Assembly (NCBI GenBank): GCA_963978895.1
Contig: OZ022242.1
Span: 33,142,333 to 33,206,332, forward strand
DNA: 64,000 bases
Reading direction: 5' to 3'
Origin: Erpobdella octoculata
Taxonomy: Eukaryota > Annelida > Clitellata > Hirudinida > Erpobdellidae
This document shows positions 36,196-59,900 of the stretch, piece by piece. A program made the translations under genes and the position numbers. Each line of letters begins with the position of its first letter. Position 1 is the first letter of the stretch. The notes under the pieces are model-generated. The model did not search any database. It saw only the letters and a list, made by a program, of their open reading frames with translations, and had not been told where the DNA came from.

Positions 36196-37775
36196 TCTAT
36201 TTATATAAAAGAACATGTCCTGACTGACTGACTGACTGACAGATGACTGACTGATAATCAACGCCGAGCTCAAACGCCTCATCCTAAGAACGTGAAATTT
36301 GGAACTTATATTACTTTTATAGCGTAAACATCCGCTAAGAAAGGATTTTTGAAAATTTTGCTCCTGAGGGGAAAAAACTGGAAAACAAACTTTTTTCTAA
36401 AACAATGTATATCTCGAAAACCAAAAATGAGGAGATTTTGAAATTTGGTATATAGATTCTTTTTGAAAAATAAAAAGATATGTGTTTCACCATTTTTTGA
36501 AAATTTGGTTTCCCGGACCTCAAATGTGGGTTGGAAAATTGGGTTATTTGGTTTTTAAAGTAGCTTCTACTCAAAAACTGTTACTGCTACAGGAGTAAAA
36601 ATTAGTATTTAGTTTCTACTCCAAAAATAATAAAACACGTGTTTTAGCATTTTTTGAAAATTTGGTTTCCAGGACTTCAAATGTGGGGTGGAAAATAGGG
36701 CTAATTGTCTTTTATAGTAACTGCTACTCAAAAACAGTAAATACCACAGATGTAAAAATTATTATTTAGTTTCTTTTCTAAAAATAAAGATATACGTGCT
36801 TCACCATTTTTTACAAATTTGGTTTCCCGGACCTCAAATGTGGGTTGGAAAATTGGGTTATTTGGTTTTTAAAGTAGCTTCTACTCAAAAACTGTTAATG
36901 TTACAAAAGTAAAAATTAGTATTTAGTTTCTACTCTAAAAATAATGATATACGGGTTTCACAATTTATTGAAAATTTGGTTCCCAGGACTTCAAATGTGG
37001 GGTGGAAAATAGGGTTATTTGGTTTTTAAAGTAACTGCTACTCAACAACTGTAATTGTCACAGATGTAAAAATTAATACTTAGTATCTACTCAAAAAAAA
37101 AGATATACGTGATTCATCATTTTTTGGGTTATTTGGTTTTTAAAGTAGCTACTACTCAAAAACCGTTAATGCTACAGAAGTAAAAATTAGTATTTAGTTT
37201 CTACTCCAAAAATAATGAAATACGTGTTTTAGCATTTTTTGAAAATTTGGTTTCCAGGACCTCAAATGTGGGGTGGAAATAAGGGTTATTTGATTTCAAA
37301 ATAACTGCTACTCACAAACTGTAAGTGCTACAAATGTAAAAATTAGTATTTTGAAGTTTTGTGCCGGTTAAAAGTAGCTAAGTCCAGTTTATCATCGGCC
37401 GGGCCAAGCCGTTATTTTAGAGTCTTCACACGGGCCAGGCCAAACCTTAAATCAAAGTGGAACGGGCCGAGGCTTTTCACTAAGTATATAGATATTTTAG
37501 TGATTTTAGGGTCTTCAGTTTGGCCGGGCCAAACCTGAGGTCAAGGTGGGACGGGCCGAAGTTTTTCATCAAGTATATAGAACTTCTAGGCCTGTAAAAA
37601 TGGGCCGGGCCTAATTCAGACGGGCTGTGCCGGGCCAGGAGTTTGGGTTTTTAAAACGGGCTGGGCTAATTTGTCGACGGGCCGAGCCGAGACCTAAAAA
37701 AATGATCTCTACTATGGATGCACGGTTCAAACTCTCTAATTTCATGCGAGCGAAGCCGCTACGGGCACTGCTAGT
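36196..37775 (+). mobile_element. Helitron-like element family 1, full copy
   Basis: Starts TCTATTTATATAAAAGAAC and ends GGGCACTGCTAGT, 1,580 bp. All parts are present: TGAC run, leader, tandem units, GC-rich segment, terminal hairpin. Closest to the copy at 29767-31346. Confidence 0.7.
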
Positions 37776-37879
37776 ATATATATATATATGTGTGTGTTAT
37801 TTTTATCTTTGTTATAAATGTACTGCAAAATTGCTAACATACATACAGACATAGGAAATAATGTACAGTGGGTAATCGG

Positions 37880-39049
37880 TAGAGCTAGACCGAAACCCCG
37901 TTTCGGTCACGGTTTCGACACCGAAACCAGGCTTAAAATCGGTTTCGGTTTCGGCTGCTCTGGTTTCGGTAAAGTTTTGGTTTCGGTGTATTTTCTGATA
38001 GGTTTCGGCATAAACCAAAACCGAACCTACAAAAAAATTAAAAATTGTTCAACGTGTTTTTTTGAGTAGTTTAGTTGTTTTGATTGTGTATTGTATAAAT
38101 GTGTTTGTATATGTGACTGTATGTATATATGTATTTATACAATGGGGCTTAACAACAAAAATTCATCTTGGAATTTGTGATAACGCTGCAAATATGATCT
38201 GTTTGATGAGATTTGCAGAAATAGATGATGTAGGTTGTATGTCCCACACACTGCAACTAGTACTCAATGATGCGTTATTCACTCAATCGTCGGTGGAGAA
38301 GTTAGTCAAAGTATCAAGAAAAATCGTCTCCAACTTTAAACACGGCGAATCTGCAGTTTGTAAATTAAATAAAATTCAAAATTCTTATTCTGTTCCTTGG
38401 CATATGATGATACAAGATGTTAGATGTTGAAACGCGATGGAACAGTACCTACATGATGCTTCAACGTATGAAAGAGCAAAAAAATCTTTACAGCGTTGAA
38501 CATGACGAAATTGATTCGCTGTCAAATTCAGACTGAAAGTTATTGAAAAGGATAGCTTTAGTCTTGGAACCAATTTATGATGCAACGTTAGAAATATGCT
38601 TAGATGAAGCTTGATGTTTCATCCAATGACTCAGTTTGCGAATTAAGAAGTGCAACGTCAGCATCCCTGACAATACAAAAATCTGTGTCCGTTAGTTCTT
38701 CTACTCACAACTCTCTTTGGGATGATCACGACATTGCTCATTTGACACCATCAACAAATGCAAATGAAACAAGAGATTAAACATTTGAGGTGGAATTGAA
38801 ATCGTACCTTCAAGCACCACATCCACCTCGTTCAACCAACATTTTTGCTTATTGGCATCACAGCCAATACCCGCAACTTGAAGTTGCTGCGCAAATGTTC
38901 TTGTCGGCACCACCTACTAGCGTAGCAAGTGAGCAAAAGTTCAGTTCGGCCGGTCAAATTTATGCGGATCATCGAAATTCACTCCTGGGTGAAAATTGTG
39001 AAAAATTATTATTTGTTGCACTCAAAAAAGTGGTTTCGGTCGAGCTCTA
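37880..39049 (+). mobile_element. hAT transposon relic nested in the Tigger-like element
   Basis: Terminal inverted repeats TAGAGCTAGACCGAAACC (37880) and, inverted, TAGAGCTCGACCGAAACC (39049). Flanking 8-bp target copies GTAATCGG (37872-37879) and TTGATCGG (39050-39057) agree at 6 of 8 positions, as expected for an aged hAT duplication. It carries two transposase fragments, described separately. Confidence 0.8.
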
Positions 39050-39052
39050 TTG
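38130..39052 (+). pseudogene. hAT (ZBED-type) transposase fragments
   Basis: First fragment (38140-38430): TKIHLGICDNAANM, GCMSHTLQLVLNDAL, SRKIVSNFKHG and MMIQDVR, which are the catalytic-region blocks of hAT transposases ('TDNAANM', 'C-AHTLQL', 'IQDV-TRWNS'). A frame change and stops follow. Second fragment (38790-39052): IFAYWHHSQYPQLEVAAQMFLSAPPTSVASEQKFSSAG..RNSLLGENCEKLLFVAL, the C-terminal hAT dimerisation domain, described here in parts. The N-terminal BED finger and most of the middle are lost. Confidence 0.85.
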
Positions 39053-39732
39053 ATCGGTTAACGGACTGACCAGATAACGAACAAATCGGATAACGAACAC
39101 TTCCATGAAATATTTTTGTGTTCGGACAACGAACACATATTCGGATAACGAACTTAAACGAATATCACGGGGCGGTTACCGGTAAGCGTAAATCTGCTGT
39201 CACAGTGCGTGTGAACTGTCTTCACCATAAAAACAAAGCAAAATGTAGAGAGTGAACATAAGGCGGCTGATGTTGCGAGACTGTATGGTTTGAATAGGTC
39301 TACAGTATGCACAACCTTAGCTAAGAAAGATATCCTCAAGAAGATTCAAGCAGCTAAAGGAGTAACAAAAATCGCTTCTGCAAAGCAATGAGGTGCAATT
39401 CATGAAAAAATGGAGAGAAATTGAAACAACAAACTCCTATTTCGTCATCCGAGGAGTTAAAATTCACGGCTACAACTGGCTGGTTTGCAAATTTTAAAAG
39501 GAAATCTGGAATTAAACATGTAATAATGCATGTTCTTTAAGGCCCCATAAACAAAAAATGGAAAAGCCTGAATAATATACAAGACTATATAAATATGTAT
39601 TATTTTTCTTAATAAACTTACTAAGAAATCATGCATAATTTGTTTTTAATTTCATTTTTAAGTGTCTCCGGAACGAATTAATCGGTCAACGAACAATTCA
39701 GATAGCGAACACAGTCTTGGAACGGATTATGC

Positions 39733-39820
39733 CATGGACGTCTGTATAATAGCATATTATACCATGGACGTCTGTATAATAGCTATTATACAGACGTCCA
39801 TGATTATACAGACGTCCATG
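39733..39820. repeat. Two direct plus two inverted 18-bp repeats forming a 40-bp palindrome
   Basis: CATGGACGTCTGTATAAT occurs at 39733-39750 and 39763-39780; its reverse complement occurs at 39785-39802 and 39803-39820. The inner pair with AGCT between them (39763-39802) is a perfect 40-bp palindrome. Located just inside the right end of the Tigger-like element, so probably part of its subterminal region. Confidence 0.9.
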
Positions 39821-39850
39821 ATTATGCTCGTTAACCAATCACCCACTGTA

Positions 39851-40395
39851 GGTAGATGATATGCTTGTAATAAAAATTATTACGCAATTGTTCGCTGTCA
39901 GTCCTAAAAATAAAATAGGTGGAGCATCAATCAAAAAATTATATATGCGAATTAAAAAATGTCATTTTTGACGGGCTATCTCTAGTATAAGTAGAATCGA
40001 TCAGTTGAAATTATAATTGTCAGCAAAATTTTCAGTTTACTTTTTTATTATGCAAACGTTAGTCACACTACTGGATTGAAAGTGACATAAATCTGCACAA
40101 ACTGATTTGGATTCTTAACGACATATGAATATTGAAAAATCAGGACTTGGTCAGGACCAAATTTTAGTCGAAAAACGTCGAGTACGTAATGCAGCCTGTC
40201 AGCAAACAAGAAGAGCTAGAATGAGCAAACATTTAAATTTAAAAACTCAATAAAACATCATGGCAGTTTGTAATAAATAAAATTAATAATTTGAAATAGT
40301 AATAATAAATACTTTTATAAGCGGTCAAGTAGAATTTTAATCAAAAGATTTTTACGTGAAACACCTTGAAAGTACAACAGAGTAAGAAAATAATT
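39851..40395. other. Spacer and likely 3' UTR of the Na+/H+ exchanger gene
   Basis: AT-rich and gene-free. It lies directly 3' of the exchanger stop codon on the minus strand. A plus-strand TTTATT near 40046 (AATAAA on minus) could be its poly(A) signal, about 350 bp past the stop. Confidence 0.4.
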
Positions 40396-52583
<12,188 letters not shown>

Positions 52584-53640
52584 CTCATCTACTTCAATAT
52601 TATTTAAACTGCTGCAAAAAGTACTTTTACTTAAATATAGCGTGGGCCTTATAAGTGAGCAAGTTGAAATCCAGTTATGCTAACTCTAAAAGGCCGTTTA
52701 GTTATGGCAAGTGAGTTGGAGTCTTCTGAGTTGGATCTTTTGTTAATGAAACTTAAACTTCTGGATATTGTAACACTAACTCAACAAACATGCAATATCT
52801 TCTTGCTTACTAATGATACAAAAAAATTGAATAAACTCCAGGAAATAAGCAATATCGATGTTTATTGACGAAATCCGTTAGAGAAGAACGGTGTTTAGAA
52901 TTCCATGATTTAAATCAAAAGAAACAAAAGAGAAAACATGCGACATAAAGACCGAAGCTCCCGAAATATATACTTATTATGTGTGTTTACATCTTGAGCA
53001 TCGGGATTTAGATTTATTATTTGAAAATCTTCAATGACATTCTTACAAACACTTGACTATCACTGTATCGGTTTTCGAGATTTTACTGTTGAAGCCACAA
53101 CAAGCGACTGACACTTGAAATTTATTGCTATAAAAATTACAACATTTCGTGCTAAATGTTTTAAATTGTGATAATATGCGTTATGCTTTGAAGATTGATT
53201 GTCTTCTATCTGAAAAGACGCCATCACTGGAAACAATTACTGTTCGTTATTTGGTAACACTAATAAAGTTGGACAAATTTCGATTTTGGACAATCGTGTG
53301 TGGGTGACAGGTAAAATTGTGTAATCCCAAATGCACGAGCAGATCCTGGTATGACTGTATGATTCTCGGTTCGAAAGGGAGTCCCTGAAGCGCAGTGCGT
53401 TATGCACTTACGTTTACTTTTTGTTCAATTTCTAGTGTAAACAATTGTACAGTGACTGAAGGTTACGCGTATAAAGTATAAATGGTACGAGCATAGATAT
53501 ATATGGGTACGAGTGTGTTATAAATTATTTCTGAACGGATTTTATTTAGTACATTAAGAAAGATCTATAGAGTCTATATATTAGGCTGAATACATTTTCT
53601 AAAGTGGCATGTATGATACTTGATGTGTGCCTACTCTGGT
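52584..53640. other. Upstream region of the exchanger gene
   Basis: No gene recognised. Presumably 5' UTR and promoter of the minus-strand exchanger gene. Small open frames (for example 52677-52868) lack motifs. Confidence 0.4.
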
Positions 53641-53654
53641 CCCTTTTTCTGCAG

Positions 53655-54225
53655 GCCCGCAACTACGGGGGGTGAGAAGATATTTCGCCCCATGGAAAAT
53701 TTTAAGATATATAGTTTTTTGACATTTATAAACCTGTTAACCGTTACACAAGTACATAGCTGGATAAAACAGATATGTGCATAGTTTTTTAACCTTATAA
53801 ACCTGTTAATCTGTATACATTTTCATAGCTGGATAGGCAGCGAATTTCGCCCACATGAAAAATTGTAAGGCATGAACTTTGTTGAACTTTATGAATCTGC
53901 TAACCTTTAGATGGATAAGGCAGCTTATTTCGTCCCCCCCTCCTCTAAAAAATTCTTAGGTATGTACTTTTTTAGGTTTTATAAATCTGTAAACCGTTAT
54001 ACATGTTCATAGCTGGATAAAACAGCGTAGTTCGCCCCTCCCCCAAATTTAAAATATGTACCTACGTTTTTGAATTTTATAAATTTGTTAACCGTTATAC
54101 AAATTTGCAGCGTATTTCGCCTCCCCCTAAAAAATTCTAAGATATGTACTTTTTGAACCGTATAAACCTGTAAACCGTTATACAATTACAGAGCTGGCTA
54201 AAGCAGCGTATTTCGACTTCTTAAA
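53655..54225. repeat. ~100-bp minisatellite, about six diverged units
   Basis: Units share CCGTTATACA, GCTGGATAAAACAGCG, ATTTCGCCC and a C-run, then AAAATT-TAAG-ATGTAC and TTTATAAA-CTGTTAACC. Successive units start near 53670, 53770, 53850, 53950, 54050 and 54130. Units vary in length by small indels. Confidence 0.75.
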
Positions 54226-55321
54226 AATGATTAAAAATAGGTACCTTTTATATGCTTTACTTAACCTTCACTTGTCCGGATGTCCATGGGATGTTCGCAA
54301 ACGTTTTGAATCTCGGAAGATCATTATAAAATTCACCTACTCAAAACAATTTATAGTTTAGTTTAAAAAAATAAACTTTAAGAAAAAATGTTATTAAAAA
54401 AATAAATTAAAGAAACATATGATAATGACCACAAAAATTTTTATCGTAATAGTAACTACAGACATCATTTGCATTTTGTATCCAATAAACCAATACGGCA
54501 AACATCTCAGCAAAATCTTGGGGTGCAACTTGTCATCAGGACCCAACTATTTTTCAAAAAAATCAAAAATTTTCAAAACACTTTTAATTGTTCATAAAAA
54601 ATACCGATGACCGGAATGGGGGTAGTCAGTCGATGGCTGATGACCGAGGGGGCTATCCAGGGGTAGTTTTTCCATACAGTTTTAATAAACAACTCACCAC
54701 TTCAGGGGGCCTACTAAACCATCATAAGGTTTAGTGGGCCTATCCAAAGAAAGACTCACTCCATCCTCAAAAACCTAAAATATCAGAATAGATATTTGAA
54801 GTGTACCTATAAAAAATTGCAGATTGTGTTTAATTTAAAGCAAAAACAGAAAATTAATTCTGTAATTCAAAAATTTACGATAAATATTGATTATTTTTAA
54901 TTGCTGCATTTTTTGTCATGTTATTTTTATGAACCCCCTACTGCGAAACTAAAGCAACATTGGCAATTTTTTTAAAAAGTGCGCAGGAATACAGACCAAT
55001 CTGCCAGTAATCTGATTTGAAACTATCATTAACATCCATTACAGTTCCAATCACCATAACAAAGCAAGCTTTTACTATATGTTGTAAAAAAACACTAGCA
55101 TGCATATATAAAACTATTCCAGCCAATGTCAAGTACACATCGTTGAATGCCAAAATGACGTCATTAAAATAATAAACGATACGAGTGTTGCTGATGCACC
55201 ATGGTTTTAAATACATTGTTTTTTCAACTACCGATATAATTTTAGTGTTCTCAACCTTTTTCATTTCGCCCCCCTTTAGCGATAGCTCGCCCTCCCTCCC
55301 AGACCATGACGTCTAGTTGCG
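54226..55321. other. Spacer without recognisable gene
   Basis: AT-rich. Short open frames (54419-54610 plus, 54938-55264 minus) have no motifs I recognise. A C-rich stretch near 55260-55320 precedes the LINE tail relic. Confidence 0.35.
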
Positions 55322-55430
55322 GGGCTGTTTCTCTGGAACTCTCTTCCTACATCTCTTACTAACTCTACCTCACTCACTGCTTACCGTCGTGGAATTAAAG
55401 CATTTCTGTTCGATCAGTTTATGTCCGAGC
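55322..55430 (+). pseudogene. C-terminal tail of a LINE reverse transcriptase protein
   Basis: The plus strand reads LFLWNSLPTSLTNSTSLTAY then RRGIKAFLFDQF. 'LWNSLP--L---SL--FK--LK--LF' is the conserved C-terminal signature of CR1/L2-type LINE proteins. Only ~35 codons remain; a MITE has inserted immediately after. Confidence 0.7.
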
Positions 55431-55929
55431 CATTGGCGAATCCAGGGCGGGGCGGTAGGGGTGATTTACCCCCCACTTTGAGATAAAATTACATTTTAAG
55501 TTATTAAAGATACCAAAAAAAAGACTCCAGACTAAAGATACTCAAAAAAATTTTGCCTGCGGCGGGCTTTCTTTCCTTTTTCAAACTTGAGCAAGCCCCC
55601 GGCCCCCCCGAGGCCAAATCGAAAGGCCCTGCAATTTTTACAAATATGAAGGGTTTTTCTTTTGGTGGGGGTGAGTGGTGCTACATTCATTCATAAACTT
55701 ATTTTTTTACAATTTCTTTAACTGGTTTGAGACTGATTTTGACTATCTTCAGTTTGCAGTCTTTCTTAAACTTATTTTTTTTACAATTTCTTCAACTGGT
55801 TTGAGACTGATTTTGACTATCTTCAATTTGCAGTCTTTCTTTTCATTCATTAATAAATTATTAAAGATACCAAAAAAAGACATAAAAATTTGCCCCCCCC
55901 CCCACTCAAACTTCCTGGATCCGCTAGTG
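55431..55929. mobile_element. hAT-type MITE with 8-bp target duplication
   Basis: Terminal inverted repeats CATTGGCGAATCCAGG (left) and, inverted, CACTAGCGGATCCAGG (right) match at 13 of 16 positions, followed inside by G-runs/C-runs. GTCCGAGC is present on both sides (55423-55430 and 55930-55937), a perfect 8-bp target duplication. The interior contains a direct duplication of about 71 bp (55697-55768 and 55769-55840; shared AACTGGTTTGAGACTGATTT). No coding capacity. Confidence 0.82.
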
Positions 55930-55937
55930 GTCCGAGC

Positions 55938-56936
55938 GCTATTGATTCCCTCAGAGTTACTAGGTGTCGAATCCAATACGATGGTGTTTTTTAAACACGT
56001 ACCCGATTTTACCACCTAGCGAAAAAATGTAAAAAGTTATAAGATTTTAAATTCAACGGGCACCTAGCGAAAAAAACTCAAATGCTTATAATTTCACCCA
56101 TCAAAATGCTGAATTTACTAATTTACCTACGTCCTTTGATAATGAAATGACATCAACGTAGCAAGATCATGAATGATGTTGATGAGCTTGAGGCCAATTC
56201 GCTGTCAGATTTTTGATTTTGTGCGCTGAGTCAATGAGAAAAAAAATAACTTGATCGGATGAGGTGAAAGCAGTCTAAAGTAAAGTTAACAGAATTATAA
56301 AAACAAGTATGGTATATTTACAAGTCAAGTGATGTCTTTCTTTGAACAATTTTAATTTGTTTTCACATCATTACTTTATTTTATTTATTTGCGATTAATT
56401 TTATTTTTATTTAAAGCGTGCCCATGACAGCTTTAGCTGCGTGAGATGCTATAGAAATTTCAATTGGCAATTGCATTACATTACATTTAGCCTGCCATTT
56501 TTGAACATTTCAGAGGTCTTAGGTCTTAGTAACCGAATGCACGTATTTAACTTTGTAGCTTAAGCGTACAATAAGATTATGCTTGCAAAAATGTCAAGCG
56601 TTTTAAATTTTTATTTGTAAAATGATTTCTTGAAAATACATAATAATTGAGAATCTAGTTTACTTTTGTCTTGATCACACATTTGACGAGAGCCCACAGG
56701 TGTGTCGCGTGAGTCGAAGTTCAATGTTGTTGGTTCTTGTCGACAATATTTCGTGTATCAAGAAAGATGAAATGAATATAAAACATTTTCGAACAGTAAC
56801 TTCATAACAAATTTTAATCTATAATTGTGTGGATGATTATAAAAATAGTAAATAATCACGTCCGCACGGCTGTTGTAGATTATATTATAATTTTGTAAAC
56901 AATTTGTTGTTTTGTTGTAGAAGGATTTTTGTAGCT
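55938..56936. other. Upstream region of the Crumbs-like gene
   Basis: No gene recognised. TTTTGTTGTAG at 56910-56920 is a good splice acceptor 17 nt before the start codon, so the mRNA either has a 5' UTR intron or receives a trans-spliced leader there. The sequence does not decide between these. Confidence 0.4.
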
Positions 56937-59900
56937 ATGGTGTCATTTCGTTACTTTTGTGGTGGAATCTTTTTATTTTGTATAGTCTGCATATCAGCTG
57001 AAAAAGGATGTCTGTTTTTTTCACGAAATGGTACTGTAGAAGAAAGGATTTTTCAGCTGTCTTGTACATCGTGTCCATCTGGTCATTATTTTAACAGTAA
57101 TCTTTCCTGTTCACTAAATGTGAGTTTTAAAAAATCCTTGATCAATCATATCACGTAAAAGAGATGTGACATTAATTAAAGTACAAAAAAAAAGAGAATT
57201 TTCTGTTTTTAAAATTTATAATTATTATTATTTAGCAAGGTTACCAGGTGTTACTCGAAGTTTGTAGAGGTTTTTTCTCCTCATTTTCTCCCTCCCTTCT
57301 TCATTCTCTCTCTTTTTGCCATTTCTCCATTAATTTTTTTCTAGCAGAGGAGTGGCAGCGTTTGGTCTGTCCGCCTCAAGATTTTTGCCCATCAAACTTC
57401 AATACATAATAGATTTGTTATAAATTGCTTTAAACCTTTTTTAAACTTTGTTACACAAAAATGATAAAATTGAATTTGGTTATGCAGTAAGCCTTTATGA
57501 TCGTACATAGACACTGCTGGCCTAGGATAATATTTTTGGCCATAAAAAGAAAAACACAAAGCAAATTGTTTGAAATCTGCTTAGATCTTCTCCGCTTTGA
57601 GAACTACCTCTATGCCAAATTTTGTTCAAATTGATCCAGACAGTATAAAAATTTGTATAAAAGACAAGCCAACTAGCAGTAATTTTTATAATTAAAGATT
57701 TCATATTATTTATTGAGATAAGATTATTGTATTAACAACTTTGAAGTTATTTTATGCTATCAACAATATAATGTCCAGTAAATTGTAATTCTTCATTATT
57801 TATTTTTCTGTTATCATTTGTTGTTTAACAACAATATTTAACAAACATTTATTTAAATCAAGTAATATCAATTTTTTTAGCATTTTATTTTTACTTAAAG
57901 TTTATTACGGTCAAATTAATGCCGTTCATTCAATCTGCAGATAACTTCGAACAACCTCCATCTCAGTAACTGTTCCAGCGAGGGATCGTGCAGGGTGAAT
58001 GTAACTGAAGAAGTAAATGTTTCATTATTATAGTTTATTCTTCTTTTTTTAATATTTTTTTTATGATATAATGATAATGAAATAAAAATCAAAATTATAA
58101 AACTCTGTAATTGTCGAGACTGGGTGAAAAGTAATACTGAGGTTTAAAAGTTTGTCATATGTAATGGAATGTTTAGACATTTTATATTAAAGAATCATTT
58201 TATTTATTTTTTTGAAGCAGGCATGGTTGAATAATATTAGTTGATTTAATTTAAATGTTTTATTAGTACATCCTTGAAAAAATAAACGTGCATTATAAAC
58301 ACATTAGTATGTAAATAAGATATTAATTTTGAAAACCAATTATTAAGTGTGAATGCTATACAGTGAGTGTGATACAAATAAATCAACACACCAGTAGCAG
58401 AGTCATGACACTGCCTCTGATAAATTCTGGTTAGATACTAAACCTGGTGCTATAAAAGTTGAGTTGGTCGAGATTCAGAACTGAAGGTGAATATTTTACG
58501 GTTTGACTCCCATTTGCTGCTTAGTAGCCCATGTCATTGGATTATTAGCAGTTGCAATTATTTCCCCACGAGCCACTTAAAAGATTGGGGCTGTGGTCAA
58601 GCTTTTCGGGAGGTTCTTTATAAATATTCACATTCATTGATCGATGGGTCTTAATGGCGCAACGGCAAACGCCTGAAATATAACTAAAATATAAATTTTG
58701 TTATTTTTGTCATATAAATTATTTTTCAATCCGAAAGGGCGACATCTGCCGATGCATAGAAAACTACGAACGATCTTGTTGTACGAGTAGCAGCTTCTCA
58801 TCCTGCTCCGGTAATCCTTGCAGAAATGAAGGAACGTGCATCCCTGTGAATGCCACTGATTATATCTGTAATTGTACAGGAGGTAAATTTTGTTAGATTT
58901 TATTTTTGAATTTTAATCAGGCTTGTTTAATTTCGGTATTTTTGAATTTTAATCAGGCTTGTTTAATTTCGGTTGTATAATGAAATTAAATGAAAATGAA
59001 ATACAAATTTGATGATATTTAACGTGGCATTAGTCAATAGTTAGATTTCACGGCCACAGAAATTTACTCTTGTGTGTTGTATATGAATAGTTTAATGAAT
59101 TAACAATTAATTAAAATTGGCTTGCATTTGAAATAATTGTAAGCTAAAAAATGGAAGATTTTACTCAATAATTTTTGTTATTTTACTATCAGTTGGAGAT
59201 TATTCATCTAATTTTGTTAATTTAATATTTTTGTTTATGATACTTTTTTTATTTAAACAACAAATATTAAAGTTATTTTGCTTTTAATATTACTTATATT
59301 TTATTACTTATTTTATTAAATAATATTTTTCATTTTATTTCTTTCTGGTTCTCTTCAGGTTTCTCGGGGGTCAACTGCTCCACACGACCTTTCAACTGTA
59401 CCGCCGGTGACATATGCCACAACAACGGGACATGCGATACAGGGGCAAATTTTTCAAAGTGTATATGTTCTGATGGATTTTATGGTGATTGGATATTGTC
59501 ACTTTTTGCACCCTTTTTTCCTAATGTTATTTTAGTTAGAAATGCACTGGAATCCGGTTAGGATTTTCATATGTCAAGTTTTCATAAATTGATTGGAATC
59601 TCAAGGTTTTGGATTTAAGATCACTGGATTCAGATAAAAAAACAACAACAAAATATCATTATTAGAGTAAATTGTTATATCAGCTAGACCATTGAAATGA
59701 AACATGAAAATAAAATAGACAATTTGTCTAAAGAAAATATTTTTTTAATTTGCGTTTACAGATGTTGGTTTAGTTTTTCAGTAATTTCATTGTTTCCGTG
59801 ATTGTAGTGGCAAATTGTATTCAAAAATAATGATGATGGTTAAAATTTTGTCAAATACAAGTTTTTATTTTTTGTAACTTAACACCCATGTCTGCCATCT

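Larger units (their letters stand above)
37866..39848. mobile_element. Tigger/pogo-like element interrupted by a hAT insertion
   Basis: Outer ends are CAGTGGGTAATCGG at 37866 and, inverted, CAGTGGGTGATTGG at 39848, each flanked by TA (37864-37865, 39849-39850). Removing the hAT insert restores a longer left end (CAGTGGGT-ATCGG-TTAACGGAC) that matches the right end GATTGGTTAACGAGC. Remaining coding relics on plus at 39215-39520 read KAADVARLYGLNRSTVCTTLAKKD (a helix-turn-helix as in Tigger/CENP-B transposases), then after a stop FTATTGWFANFKRKSG (the CENP-B-type DNA-binding 'GWF--FK-R' block). No DDE domain remains, so non-autonomous. Confidence 0.7.

Noticed and set aside
39733..39820. Possible tRNA or structured RNA gene at the 18-bp inverted repeats
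   Set aside because: No cloverleaf or A/B boxes; it is a simple DNA palindrome inside a transposon end.
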